A stretch of DNA of 64,000 bases from DASUCS01 sp041166745 (lineage in GTDB: Bacteria > Actinomycetota > Acidimicrobiia > Acidimicrobiales > JACDCH01): assembly GCA_041166745.1 (NCBI GenBank), contig JBEEGH010000016.1, positions 44,875 to 108,874 on the forward strand. The letters are read 5' to 3'. How positions within the stretch are numbered: position 1 is the first letter of the stretch; every line of letters begins with the position of its first letter. Below, piece by piece: positions 40,048 to 48,864 of the stretch. The position numbers and the translations under genes were made by a program. The notes beneath the pieces were generated by a model. That model saw only the letters and a list, made by a program, of their open reading frames with translations, had not been told where the DNA came from and made no database searches.

Positions 40048-40827
40048 ATGAGCGAAGTTGTCCTTGTCGACGTCACCGATCGCGTCGCAACCATCACGTT
40101 GAACCGACCCGAGGCGCGCAACGCGCTGTCGACGGAGGTCTTGCGCGTCCTGCCTCGCGTCGTCGGCGAATGCGACGGGCGTGACGACGTCGACGTCCTC
40201 ATCCTCACCGGCGCCGACCCTGCGTTCTCCGCGGGGATCGATCTGAAGGAGCTCGGACAGCGCACGGGTGACAACTCGATGGCCGCCCCGCCCACGGACC
40301 GGCGCGGACCGCTGCCGCCAACGGCCAAGCCGCTCATCGGAGCGATCAACGGAGTGGCGGTCACGGGCGGGTTCGAGCTGGCGCTCGCCTGCGACTTTCT
40401 CGTCGCCTCCGAGCGAGCCCGGTTCGCCGACACACACTCTCGGGTCGGCATCCAGCCCGGTTGGGGGCTCACCGTTTTGTTGGCCGAGGCCGTCGGCGTG
40501 CGCCGCGCCAGGGAGCTGAGCGCGACGGGAAACTTCCTCGATGCCCAGACCGCGCTGACGTGGGGACTCGTGAACCATGTCGTCGCCCACGACGAGCTGC
40601 TGCCCTTCTGCCGGCAGCTCGCGGCCGACATCGTGTCGAACGACCAGGCGGGTGTGCGTCAGATTCTCGCGACGTACCACGCGGGATCGCTCACGACCGC
40701 TGACGCCTGGTGGGACCTCGAGGTCCGCACCTCGCGGGAGTGGATGCAAAAGGGCGGCGGCTCCGGCGCAGAGGTCGAGCGGCGCCGCGAGGCGATCATG
40801 GCCCGCGGTCGCAAGCAGGTCGGCTGA
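40048..40827 (+). CDS. Enoyl-CoA hydratase/isomerase family protein
   Basis: A 259-residue crotonase: RVATITLNRPEARNALS (N-terminus), ILTGADPAFSAGIDLKEL (oxyanion loop and CoA contact), GAINGVAVTGGFELALACDFLVAS and TWGLVNHVV. By eye, the first catalytic Glu of hydratases maps to the ADTHSRVGIQPGWG stretch, where no Glu is present, while the second maps to Glu in RARELSATG. So hydration by the classical mechanism is doubtful and another crotonase reaction is possible. A good ribosome site (GAGGAG) lies upstream. Its stop overlaps the lipoprotein ATG (TGATG). Confidence 0.88.
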   Translation: MSEVVLVDVTDRVATITLNRPEARNALSTEVLRVLPRVVGECDGRDDVDVLILTGADPAFSAGIDLKELGQRTGDNSMAAPPTDRRGPLPPTAKPLIGAINGVAVTGGFELALACDFLVASERARFADTHSRVGIQPGWGLTVLLAEAVGVRRARELSATGNFLDAQTALTWGLVNHVVAHDELLPFCRQLAADIVSNDQAGVRQILATYHAGSLTTADAWWDLEVRTSREWMQKGGGSGAEVERRREAIMARGRKQVG

Positions 40828-41408
40828 TGCGCCGACTCGCGCGCACCCTCGTGGTTGTCGCGCTGCTCGCCGCCGTAGCGGTCGGCTGCACGGGAAGCGG
40901 ATCGAAGAAGAGCAGCGCGAACGAGTTCGTCGACGCCGCGTGCAGTGACCTTGCCGCCTGGGCGGCATCGGTGAACAGCGCGTTCACCGATCTACAGGAC
41001 GTCGGCCAGTTCGACGTGACGAACGTGGCCGGCGCGCAGGAGCTCCTGAGACGGTTGAGCACCGCGCTGGGCGACGCCGACAAAGCCACGTCCAAGCTGG
41101 CCAGCGGCATCAGCTCGCGCGGTGCACCGAACATCTCGAGCGGTGAGGACATCAAGAAGTCGATCCTCGACTCGCTGAATCGGTTGCGCGATCTCTTGAG
41201 CACGACGCGCACCGAGGTCGACAACTTCGACGTGCAGACCGCCACGCAGGCCGAGTCCGACAAGTTGAAGTCCGACCTCGACGGTCTGTCGAGCGGGGTC
41301 GCCGACGCATTTGCCGGCCTGGCGCCGTTGAACGAGAACAACGACCTGAAGAGCGCGTTCGAAGGTTCCGCCACCTGCAAGCAGGTGGGCTCCGACCTCA
41401 GCTCGTGA
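40827..41408 (+). CDS. Putative lipoprotein, helical
   Basis: A 193-residue protein with a lipoprotein signal (TLVVVALLAAVAVGC, lipobox AVGC), then a short Gly/Ser/Lys spacer and a helical body of heptad-like segments (ELLRRLSTALGDADKATSKLASG, DSLNRLRDLLSTTRTEVDNF). Two Cys near the two ends (AACSDL, ATCKQVG) may form a disulfide. Similar four-helix lipoproteins are common and uncharacterised in actinobacteria. It is translationally coupled to the enoyl-CoA hydratase and convergent with the diiron gene. Confidence 0.72.
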   Translation: MRRLARTLVVVALLAAVAVGCTGSGSKKSSANEFVDAACSDLAAWAASVNSAFTDLQDVGQFDVTNVAGAQELLRRLSTALGDADKATSKLASGISSRGAPNISSGEDIKKSILDSLNRLRDLLSTTRTEVDNFDVQTATQAESDKLKSDLDGLSSGVADAFAGLAPLNENNDLKSAFEGSATCKQVGSDLSS

Positions 41409-41420
41409 TGCTCGCGAGAA

Positions 41421-42566
41421 TCAGGAAGCCTCGGCGGCGGCGCGGTCCTTGGCGACCTCGTCGAGCAGCTCGTACTCCTCGCCGGTGTCGGTCCAGTCCT
41501 CGAACTGGATGACGTTGATCTCCGCGAACTTCTTGCGGAGCCAGAAGTCGTTGCGGTCGAGCAGGCCGAGCTTCTTGCAGTTCGGCACGATCTTCGAGAA
41601 CAGCAGCTGCTGGAACGGATCGTCGTTCTTGTTGCCTTCGTGCTCGAGTTGGAGCTTCACCATGGTGCGGACGTCGACGCCCATCCGCTCCCACACCTCT
41701 TGCTGGAGGAAGCGGTCACGCATGCGGACCGCGGCTTCGAACGCGAACTGCTGACGCTCGAGCATCTCGGCGTCGGACAAGCCCTCGTAGTACTCCTTCA
41801 GCGAGAGCACGCCGAACGCAACGTGGCGGGCCTCGTCCGACATCACGTAGCGCAGCAGCTGCTTGAGCAGCGGCTCCTCCGTGAGCATGTGCAGGAACCC
41901 GAACGCAGCCAGCGCCAGACCCTCGACCATGATCTGCATGCCGAGGTACGTCATGTCCCAACGGCTGTCGTTGATGATGTCGTCGAGCAGCATGCGCAGG
42001 TGAGCGTTGATCGGGTAGTGCCCGGTCAGCTTGGTGTCGAGGTACTTGGCGAAGACTTCGACGTGGCGGGCCTCGTCCATCACCTGCGTCGACGCGTAGT
42101 ACTTGGCGTCGATCCACGGAACGGTCTCGACGATCTTGGCGGTACACAGCAGCGCGCCCTGCTCGCCGTGCATGAACTGGCTCAGCGTCCAGTTCTGCAT
42201 CTCCATCTTGAGGTTGGTGAACTCGCTGTCGCCCCAGTTGGCCAGCGGTGCGCCGGGCGCCCTGGCGGCGATCATCACCGGATCGTTGTCCGGATCGATC
42301 GGTGCCTGCGCGACGACCTTCTCGATGTCGACATCGGTGTCCCACGGCAGGTCGGTCTCGCCGTTCCACTGCGAGGTCTTCGCCTTCTCGTACAGCTTGT
42401 TGAGCGCGGGGCGTTGCCCCTTCTCGTAGTCCCACGTGAAGATGGCGTCGGCGTTGTCCTTCACCGCATGGATCACTGAATCCATGTCGTCGTTCGTGAT
42501 CGCGAGGATCGCCTCGAGGTCGTTCGCATCGGAGCGTCCGAGGATCTCTTCGTTCGTCGCAGACAT
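41421..42566 (-). CDS. Ferritin-like diiron carboxylate protein
   Basis: A 381-residue helical protein with two DEARH motifs (QVMDEARHVEVFAKYL and VMSDEARHVAFGVLSL), each providing Glu and His ligands, and upstream carboxylates in SQFMHGEQGALLC and IMVEGLALAAFG. This is the di-iron four-helix pattern of R2-like/AurF-like oxygenases rather than an iron-storage ferritin. It probably oxidises an organic substrate or serves as a desaturase-type oxidase; the substrate is unknown. It starts 7 nt after the TetR gene on the same strand, so the regulator probably controls it. Confidence 0.82.
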   Translation of the reverse strand: MSATNEEILGRSDANDLEAILAITNDDMDSVIHAVKDNADAIFTWDYEKGQRPALNKLYEKAKTSQWNGETDLPWDTDVDIEKVVAQAPIDPDNDPVMIAARAPGAPLANWGDSEFTNLKMEMQNWTLSQFMHGEQGALLCTAKIVETVPWIDAKYYASTQVMDEARHVEVFAKYLDTKLTGHYPINAHLRMLLDDIINDSRWDMTYLGMQIMVEGLALAAFGFLHMLTEEPLLKQLLRYVMSDEARHVAFGVLSLKEYYEGLSDAEMLERQQFAFEAAVRMRDRFLQQEVWERMGVDVRTMVKLQLEHEGNKNDDPFQQLLFSKIVPNCKKLGLLDRNDFWLRKKFAEINVIQFEDWTDTGEEYELLDEVAKDRAAAEAS

Positions 42567-42573
42567 GATTGGG

Positions 42574-43191
42574 CTACTCCCCTTTGGTTCCGTCGGCCGG
42601 TGCCAGCGAGGCCACGAGCCGAGTGATCAGTTGCTCCCATGGCTGCACGGATGGCAGCGGGTAGGAGATGGCGTCGTACAGCAGGAAGCCGAGGCCGACT
42701 GCATGGCAGAAGGCGACGACCGATTCAGTGTCGAGTGCGGTGTCGAGCGAGCCGTCGGACTTGGCGGTCTCGATCAGCTCCGCCAGGAGGCTCGATCGCT
42801 CCTCGAGGATCTTCTGGATGGACTCCCGTACCTCGGCGTCGCGTCGCGCGGCGATGAACGCCTCGAGCAACAGGGCGCCTTCGTCCCCGTCGTCGGGGGT
42901 CGGGGTCACGAGGTGGGCGCCGACGACTTTGAGGATGTCGGTCGCTCGGCCGTCGAACGCGTGCGATGCAAAGAGGTCGTCGAGCTCGTCGGTGGTCCGC
43001 GAGTCGATGGCGGCTTGGAGAAGCTCGGCCTTGCCGGCGAAGCGTCCGTAGATGGCTCCCGTGGTGAGCCCGGCTCGCCGGGAGATCTCCTGCACGCCAG
43101 CGCGGTCGTAGCCCTTTTCCGCAAAGACCTGGGCGGCGGCATCGATCAAGCGCTCACGCGTCAGGTCGACCGTGGGTTCCGGCAGGGACAT
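42574..43191 (-). CDS. TetR-family transcriptional regulator
   Basis: A 205-residue repressor. The HTH lies at about residues 10-55 (LTRERLIDAAAQVFAEKGYDRAGVQEISRRAGLTTGAIYGRFAGKAELL), a textbook TetR N-terminus. The C-terminal ligand domain is helical and ends LVASLAPADGTKGE. It is upstream of, and almost certainly co-transcribed with, the diiron protein gene. An imperfect palindrome lies just upstream of its start, suggesting autoregulation. Confidence 0.92.
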   Translation of the reverse strand: MSLPEPTVDLTRERLIDAAAQVFAEKGYDRAGVQEISRRAGLTTGAIYGRFAGKAELLQAAIDSRTTDELDDLFASHAFDGRATDILKVVGAHLVTPTPDDGDEGALLLEAFIAARRDAEVRESIQKILEERSSLLAELIETAKSDGSLDTALDTESVVAFCHAVGLGFLLYDAISYPLPSVQPWEQLITRLVASLAPADGTKGE

Positions 43192-43206
43192 CAGAGGTCA
43201 CGATAA

Positions 43207-43218
43207 CGGTTATTACCG
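43207..43218. promoter_or_regulatory. Candidate TetR operator with promoter elements
   Basis: CGGT-TATT-ACCG lies 15-27 nt upstream of the tetR start, within AT-rich DNA unusual for this window. On the minus strand a possible -35 (TTGCCA) precedes it, and TATCGT could be the -10, so the palindrome would sit in the promoter spacer. The rest of the gap to 43321 shows no further clear structure. Confidence 0.4.
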
Positions 43219-43321
43219 CAGGTGGCAAGGTTGGCAGTTGACCCGGTCACAAAGTGCTCAAGCCGTCCGCTTCCGCGCCGATGTCTAGTCACGACGGACT
43301 AGTGATCGACTTCGGAGACCG

Positions 43322-43555
43322 ATGCTGCCCACCCCCCACTGCCACCGCTGCGGCTACGCGAATGCGTTGTCGTGGCCGGTGTGCCTGTGTTGCGGTCGGC
43401 CGATGCATCTGTGCGTGAATCGGAAACGGCGGGCGTCTGCTGGAGAGCGGCCGCGTCGGATTCGTAGTGGATGGGCGGCCGTTCGCCGCCGAACGCGCCG
43501 AACGCGCCAAACGACCGACGTCGAGGATCTCGCGGCGCTCATCGCCGCGTGGTGA
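43322..43555 (+). CDS. Small zinc-ribbon-like hypothetical protein
   Basis: A 77-residue frame starting MLPTPHCHRCGYANALSWPV, followed by CLCCGRPMHLC: two Cys-x-x-Cys pairs (CHRC and CLCC) 14 residues apart, as in small zinc ribbons, and an Arg-rich tail. ATG at 43322 follows a purine stretch (GGAGACCG). It ends 5 nt from the convergent kinase gene. The Cys pattern is the main argument; the Arg-rich tail could be a GC-rich artefact, so confidence is limited. Confidence 0.45.
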   Translation: MLPTPHCHRCGYANALSWPVCLCCGRPMHLCVNRKRRASAGERPRRIRSGWAAVRRRTRRTRQTTDVEDLAALIAAW

Positions 43556-43560
43556 CGGCG

Positions 43561-44550
43561 CTACTGGCCGAGTAGCGGCGCGACCAACGCCTTCAAGTCT
43601 TTGTGCGGCCGCGGGCCGAGATGGGAGATGACCTCGCCCGCGCAGCGCGACCCGATGCGAGCGCAGAGCGGCAAGTCGAAGCCATTCGTGAGGCCGTAGA
43701 TCACCCCGGCTGCGAACTGATCGCCGGCGCCCGTCGTGTCGACCACCGGACCTTGCGGGTCGGCGGAGACGACGTGCACGGCATCGCCGCGCACCACGAC
43801 TGCACCCGAGGCGCCGCGCGTGAGGAACGCCAGCTCGCACTCGGCGCGCACGTGCTGCAACGCCTCATCGAAATCCTCGACTCCGTAGAGCGAACGAATT
43901 TCGGCATCGTTGGCGAAGAGGATGTCGACGGAGTCCACCATCAGCTCGCGAAACTCCTCCCGATGGCGTTCGACGCAGAAGCCATCGGACAGCGTGAGCG
44001 CCACCTTGTTGCCCGCGTCGCGCGTGACCGCCATCGCCTTACGGATGGCTGCCTTCGTCGGCTCGGCGTCCCAGAGATAGCCCTCGCAGTACGTGATGCT
44101 CGCGTCGCCGACCCGAGCAGGATCGATGTCGTTGGCCGTGATCGAGCTGGCGATGCCGAGCGACGTGCTCATCGTGCGATGGGCATCGGGTGTCACGACG
44201 ATGAGCGATCGGCCGGTCGGAAGTCCGTGCGTGGCCGGCGGCACGTCGAAGTCCACTCCGGCCGCGCGTATGTCGTGGGTGTACACACCGCCGAGCTGGT
44301 CGTCGCGCACCTTGCCGAGGAAGGCGGCGCGCCCGCCGAGCGCCGCGACGCCAACGGCGGTGTTGGCCGCCGATCCGCCCGACGTCTCGATGGTCGGACC
44401 CATCGCGGCGTAGAGCATGTCGGAACGCTCGGCGTCGACGAGCTCCATCGAGTCCTTCTTCAGATCGTGGCGGATCAGGAAGTCGTCGCTGGCGTGGCTG
44501 ATCACGTCGACGATGGCGTTGCCGATGGCCAAGACGTCATAAGTCGGCAC
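43561..44550 (-). CDS. PfkB-family sugar kinase, probable adenosine kinase
   Basis: A 329-residue ribokinase-fold enzyme: DVLAIGNAIVDVISHASDDFL (N-terminal strand and lid), SGGSAANTAVGVAALGGRAAFLGKVRDDQLG (substrate loop), and the ATP/anion-hole motif DTTGAGDQFAAGVIYGL with the catalytic Asp. The GNAIVDV opening and overall spacing are those of the bacterial adenosine-kinase-like group. It probably salvages adenosine to AMP. GTG at 44550. It lies 11 nt after the zinc-ribbon membrane protein gene. Confidence 0.88.
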   Translation of the reverse strand: MPTYDVLAIGNAIVDVISHASDDFLIRHDLKKDSMELVDAERSDMLYAAMGPTIETSGGSAANTAVGVAALGGRAAFLGKVRDDQLGGVYTHDIRAAGVDFDVPPATHGLPTGRSLIVVTPDAHRTMSTSLGIASSITANDIDPARVGDASITYCEGYLWDAEPTKAAIRKAMAVTRDAGNKVALTLSDGFCVERHREEFRELMVDSVDILFANDAEIRSLYGVEDFDEALQHVRAECELAFLTRGASGAVVVRGDAVHVVSADPQGPVVDTTGAGDQFAAGVIYGLTNGFDLPLCARIGSRCAGEVISHLGPRPHKDLKALVAPLLGQ

Positions 44551-44561
44551 GGCCGACAAAT

Positions 44562-45548
44562 CTAGGACCCGAAGCGAGGCGCCAACCGCATCAGGATCGT
44601 GTTGGCCAGCGTGGTGAGGCGTTCGCCATGCAGGCTTCCGGTCGTGTCGACGGCCAGCAACAGCACCACCGCCCTTCCTTGCTGGACGATGACGACATCG
44701 ATCTCGGCCGTCAGCTGTCCGCCGGGGATACCCACCGATCCCTGAAACGCCGCGGCGCGGTCGCCGATGTCGGGTGCCTCCGAAGGTGTGAGTGAGACCG
44801 CGAAACCCGCGCCGGACGAGCCCGCTTCCATGGCCGCGGCCACGCAACTCCGAGCGGTGCCGGTGATCGAGTCGACCATCGGCGTCGCCGATTCGGGCGA
44901 CCCCATCACGATGATCTCCTCGGCCACGACCTGCGCGCTGATGCCGATCTGCGATTGCAGCGCCGAGTCCACGACCGCCTGCCCGTCGCGCTCGAGCACA
45001 CTGTCGGCCGGCGCGCACTCCGCCAGTCCCCCGACCACGCGCAGGCCACCGCGAGATCGGGCGAAGGTCCGGTGCTCGACCTCCACGAACGTGCCGCCGA
45101 GATCGCGGTTCGTGAGCAACGCCTGGTCGGCCGCATCGCGATCCGCCTCCGCACGCGGATCGGCGCTGCGGAGGAACAACAGCCCCGCACCGATGAGCAC
45201 GAGCACGGGAACGACGATTCCGACGACGATCGGCCAGACCCGCCGTTGCCGTCCGGGCGGCGGCGCTCCCGGGTACCAGCCGGGAGGCGGCGGCGGATAG
45301 TTCATCGGCGGCGGCGGAAGCGTCGATTGCGCCCCGAACGTCGGTTGGTCGTGCCACCCTCCCGGTGGTGGCAAGAATGTCGGCGGCGGCGGCACGGCCG
45401 ACGGCGCCGGCGGATACTGCGGAGACGAAGGCGGAGGAGCAGATGGGGCAGGCGCGGACGGGATCGGCATCAGACGGCAGATGCGGCAGCGCGGCCCGTC
45501 GCCGACGTTCATCGCCCCGCACGTCGGGCACTTCCACCGTCGCTCCAT
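44562..45548 (-). CDS. Zinc-ribbon, proline-rich, single-pass membrane protein
   Basis: About 328 residues. An N-terminal zinc ribbon (WKCPTCGAMN..RCRIC) is followed by 70 residues very rich in Pro, then one membrane helix (PIVVGIVVPVLVLIGAGLLFL), and an extracytoplasmic domain with two Cys (LAECAPAD and RSCVAAAM) and the segment GFAVSLTPSEAPDIGDRAAAFQG. The layout recurs in actinobacterial proteins of unknown function. Start at 45548 follows GGAGG; ATGs at 45566 and 45560 are alternatives. It is divergent from pepN. Confidence 0.72.
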   Translation of the reverse strand: MERRWKCPTCGAMNVGDGPRCRICRLMPIPSAPAPSAPPPSSPQYPPAPSAVPPPPTFLPPPGGWHDQPTFGAQSTLPPPPMNYPPPPPGWYPGAPPPGRQRRVWPIVVGIVVPVLVLIGAGLLFLRSADPRAEADRDAADQALLTNRDLGGTFVEVEHRTFARSRGGLRVVGGLAECAPADSVLERDGQAVVDSALQSQIGISAQVVAEEIIVMGSPESATPMVDSITGTARSCVAAAMEAGSSGAGFAVSLTPSEAPDIGDRAAAFQGSVGIPGGQLTAEIDVVIVQQGRAVVLLLAVDTTGSLHGERLTTLANTILMRLAPRFGS

Positions 45549-45579
45549 CGCCCCTCCCATCGGCACCTCACGGGCCGAG

Positions 45580-48168
45580 ATGACCCCGGTAGCCTCGTCG
45601 TCCGTGCCCGAAGTCGAAGTCGACGCCTACCGGCTGCCGCGCACGGTGATCCCGACTCGGTACGTCCTCACCCTCGAGCCCGACATCGCCGGAGCCATCT
45701 TCTCAGGGCAAGAGGCCGTGTCGGTGGAGATCCTCGAGCCCGTCAGCGAGATCGTGCTCAACGCGCTCGCGCTCGAGATCGACGAAGCGTGGATCGAGCA
45801 AGCCGACGGCGGCGAGCGCCGCGCCGCGACGGTCACGCTCGACAAGAGCACCGAGCGGGCGCATCTCGCACTCGACCGGGTCGCCGAGCCCGGCGCGTGG
45901 GTGTTGCATGCGCGCTTCCGCGGCGTGCTCAACGACCGGCTCGTCGGCTTCTACCGTTCGACGTTCACCGACCACGGCGGCCCCGAACAAGCCATCGCCG
46001 TCACGCAGCTCGAAGCGACCCACGCCCGCGAGGCATTCCCGTGCTGGGACGAACCGGACTTCAAGGCGGTGTTCTCGGTGACGTTGGTCGTGCCCGATGG
46101 GCTGACGGCGCTGTCGAACGCCGGCGAGCTCTCGAATCAACCGCTCGGCGATGGCCGTCGCCAAGTGGTGTTCGCCGACACGATGAAGATGTCCACGTAC
46201 TTGGTGGCCTTCGTGGTCGGACCACTGGCGTTGACCCCACCCGTCGACGTGAACAACACCCCGCTGCGGATCGCCCACCTTCCTGGCAAGGAGCACCTCA
46301 CCACCTTCGCGATCGAGAGCGCATCGTTCGGGTTGCAGTTCTTCGCCGACTACTACGGCATCGTCTATCCCGGCGACAAGTGCGATCTCGTCGCGGTTCC
46401 CGACTTTGCATTCGGTGCGATGGAGAACCTCGGGTGCATCACGTTCCGCGAGGTGCTCCTGCTCGTCGATCCGAAGCGAGCGACGCACCCTGAGCTGCAG
46501 AACGTGGCCGATGTGATCCATCACGAGCTGGCGCACATGTGGTTCGGCGATCTCGTGACGATGAAGTGGTGGAACGGCATCTGGCTGAACGAAGCATTCG
46601 CGACGTTCATGGAGATCAAATGCAGCGACGCCTTCCGGCCGGACTGGAACGTCTGGGTCAACTTCGGGCTGTCGCGCACCGCTGCGTTCGACGTCGACTC
46701 GCTGTCGAGCACGCGGCCGATCGAGTTCGAGGTCGTTTCGCCGCGTGACGCCGAGGGAATGTTCGACGTCCTCACGTACGAGAAGGGCGCCGCCGTCCTG
46801 CGCATGCTCGAGCAGTACCTCGGTGAGACCGAGTTCCGCGATGGCATCCGGCACTACCTGACCACCCATCAGTTCGGAAACACCGAGACGACCGACCTCT
46901 GGGATGCGATCGAGACCTCGACCGGTGAGCCCGTGCGCCAGATCATGGACAGCTGGATCTTCCAGGGCGGTTATCCCGTCGTCGAAGTCGAGCTCGTGGG
47001 GCCGCGGACCCTTCGCTTGCGTCAGGAGCGGTTTCGGTTCGCGGTCGACGACGAACGCGCCGCCAACGACGAGCCCCTGTGGGCGATTCCGATTCGCTTC
47101 ACGTACTCGGACGGCAACGAGCGCAGCACGGACAGGGTCTTGCTCAGCTCGCGAGAGCAAGACGTGGAACTACCGGCCGACGTCGACTGGGTCCACGTCG
47201 ACACCGGTGGCTCGGGCTTCTACCGCACGCGGTATGTAGGCGAGCTGCGTCGCCGACTGACCGCACACGTGGGCGAGCTGTTGCCGCTGGAGCGGTACAA
47301 CCTGATCGATCACGAGTTCGCGTGCACGCTCGCGGGTACCAGCACGGCCGCTGAGTTCTGCGACCTCGCCCGGAGTTTTGGCGACGACACCGAGCTGTCT
47401 GTCTGGCAAAGGCTCTCGACCGCGTTCGCCGCCCTCGACCGCATCATCGACGTCGACACCCGTCCTCGGCTGCAAGCCACCGTGCGCGCCATCGCCGCGC
47501 CCGCGTTGCATCGCATGGGGTGGTCGACCAGTGAGGGCGAGGCGGACGTCGACCGCCAACGGCGCTCGTGCCTCTTCGAGCTGCTGGGCACGACGGGAGC
47601 GGACGACGACGTGCGGGCGCGGGCGCGCTCCCTCCACGAGGCGTACCTGAAGAGCTCCGACGATGCCGATCCCGAGCTGGTCGCCGCCGCGCTGACGGTG
47701 ATCGCCGACAGCGGCACCGCCGACGAGTTCCAAGCCTTTGTCGCGCGGTGGCGCGGCGCGGACAACCCGCAGGAAGAGTTGCGGTACCTCTACGCACTCC
47801 CCCGGTTCCACGACGACGCGTCCTTCGACCAACTGCTCGAGCTCAGCCTCACCGAAGTGCGCACACAAAACGCTCCGTTCCTGCTCGGCCGGGCGCTGAC
47901 GAACCGCACGCACGGGCCGCGAGGCTGGGAATTCGTGCGCAAGAACTGGTCGGCGATCCTCGAGCGCTTCCCGTCGAGCACGATCGTGCGCATGGCCGAG
48001 GGCGTGAAATGGCTGACCGACGCGGCCCCCGATGTCGAGGCGTTCTTCGCCGAGCATCCCGTCCCGCAGGGAACGAAGACGCTCGCTCAGCACCTCGAGC
48101 GGCTGCGCGTCAACGTGGCATTCAAGGAGCGCGAACACGCGGCGCTGGCCAAGGCGCTGTCGTCATAG
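45580..48168 (+). CDS. pepN: M1-family aminopeptidase N
   Basis: An 862-residue zinc aminopeptidase. The exopeptidase motif GAMENLG and the zinc site HELAH (His315, Glu316, His319) with NEAFATFME 18 residues on are typical, as is the N-terminal beta domain (YVLTLEPDIAGAIFSGQEAV) and CWDEPDFKAVFSV. An ERAP1-like helical C-terminal domain fills the last 330 residues. It removes N-terminal residues from peptides in the cytoplasm. ATG at 45580 or GTG at 45604. Its 3' end overlaps the convergent ccdA stop by 6 bp. Confidence 0.93.
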   Translation: MTPVASSSVPEVEVDAYRLPRTVIPTRYVLTLEPDIAGAIFSGQEAVSVEILEPVSEIVLNALALEIDEAWIEQADGGERRAATVTLDKSTERAHLALDRVAEPGAWVLHARFRGVLNDRLVGFYRSTFTDHGGPEQAIAVTQLEATHAREAFPCWDEPDFKAVFSVTLVVPDGLTALSNAGELSNQPLGDGRRQVVFADTMKMSTYLVAFVVGPLALTPPVDVNNTPLRIAHLPGKEHLTTFAIESASFGLQFFADYYGIVYPGDKCDLVAVPDFAFGAMENLGCITFREVLLLVDPKRATHPELQNVADVIHHELAHMWFGDLVTMKWWNGIWLNEAFATFMEIKCSDAFRPDWNVWVNFGLSRTAAFDVDSLSSTRPIEFEVVSPRDAEGMFDVLTYEKGAAVLRMLEQYLGETEFRDGIRHYLTTHQFGNTETTDLWDAIETSTGEPVRQIMDSWIFQGGYPVVEVELVGPRTLRLRQERFRFAVDDERAANDEPLWAIPIRFTYSDGNERSTDRVLLSSREQDVELPADVDWVHVDTGGSGFYRTRYVGELRRRLTAHVGELLPLERYNLIDHEFACTLAGTSTAAEFCDLARSFGDDTELSVWQRLSTAFAALDRIIDVDTRPRLQATVRAIAAPALHRMGWSTSEGEADVDRQRRSCLFELLGTTGADDDVRARARSLHEAYLKSSDDADPELVAAALTVIADSGTADEFQAFVARWRGADNPQEELRYLYALPRFHDDASFDQLLELSLTEVRTQNAPFLLGRALTNRTHGPRGWEFVRKNWSAILERFPSSTIVRMAEGVKWLTDAAPDVEAFFAEHPVPQGTKTLAQHLERLRVNVAFKEREHAALAKALSS

Positions 48169-48864
48169 CCCGCCGACGGAGGGCGTGAACCTCGCCAGGT
48201 AGCTCGTGAGGTGGGCGTACGTTCCGGTGGCCAGCAGCACGCCGAGCACGACGAGCAAGCCGCCGGCGACGCGTTCGAGGCGCGGGCCGATTCGTCGCAA
48301 CCGCTCGCTGATACCCGGCGATGACGCGAGGCCGAGCGAGGCCATGAGAAACGGCACCCCGATGCCGGCCGCATATGCAGTGAGCAGCAGTGCACCGCGA
48401 GCGGGATCGGCACTGCGTGCCGCGACGAACAACGCGGCACCGAGCAGCGGGCCGACGCACGGACTCCACGCCGCGCCGAACGCGATCCCGAGTACGAGCG
48501 GACGGAGCGGTCCGCCGCCCTTCGGCAGGCGATGGACGAGCCGGCGCTCCTGCAACCATCGACCGCGCAGCACCCCGAGCAGGACGAGGCCCAGCACGAG
48601 CACGATGACACCGCCGACGCGCTCGAGCGCGTCTTGCAGCGTCGTCAACGACGAGCCGAGTTGTCCGGCCGCGGTGCCCAGGCCGGCAAAGACGAGCGCA
48701 AAACCGAGAATGAAGACCAGGGTCGCGGGCACGGCCTTCGCCGTGTCGCGCGCCTGCACCGATTCGCCGACGACGAGCCCGAGGTACGCGGGCACGAGCG
48801 GGACGATGCACGGCGCGAGGAACGACGCGACCCCCGCGCCGAACAGCGCGATGTACGCCCTCAC
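48163..48864 (-). CDS. ccdA: CcdA-like thiol-disulfide transmembrane protein
   Basis: A 233-residue protein with six predicted membrane helices. Two conserved single Cys lie in SFLAPCIVPLVPAYLGL (helix 1) and GAAWSPCVGPLLGAALF (helix 4), the pair that passes electrons from cytoplasmic thioredoxin to the outside. It starts with GTG overlapping the stop of the thioredoxin-like gene (GTGA). Together the two match the halves of mycobacterial DipZ, encoded here as separate genes in thioredoxin-first order. Confidence 0.9.
   Translation of the reverse strand: MRAYIALFGAGVASFLAPCIVPLVPAYLGLVVGESVQARDTAKAVPATLVFILGFALVFAGLGTAAGQLGSSLTTLQDALERVGGVIVLVLGLVLLGVLRGRWLQERRLVHRLPKGGGPLRPLVLGIAFGAAWSPCVGPLLGAALFVAARSADPARGALLLTAYAAGIGVPFLMASLGLASSPGISERLRRIGPRLERVAGGLLVVLGVLLATGTYAHLTSYLARFTPSVGGL

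Noticed and set aside
43561..45537. One 658-residue protein joining a Cys/Arg-rich N-terminus to the PfkB kinase
   Set aside because: The upstream part is the shadow of the zinc-ribbon membrane protein gene; the kinase starts at GTG 44550.
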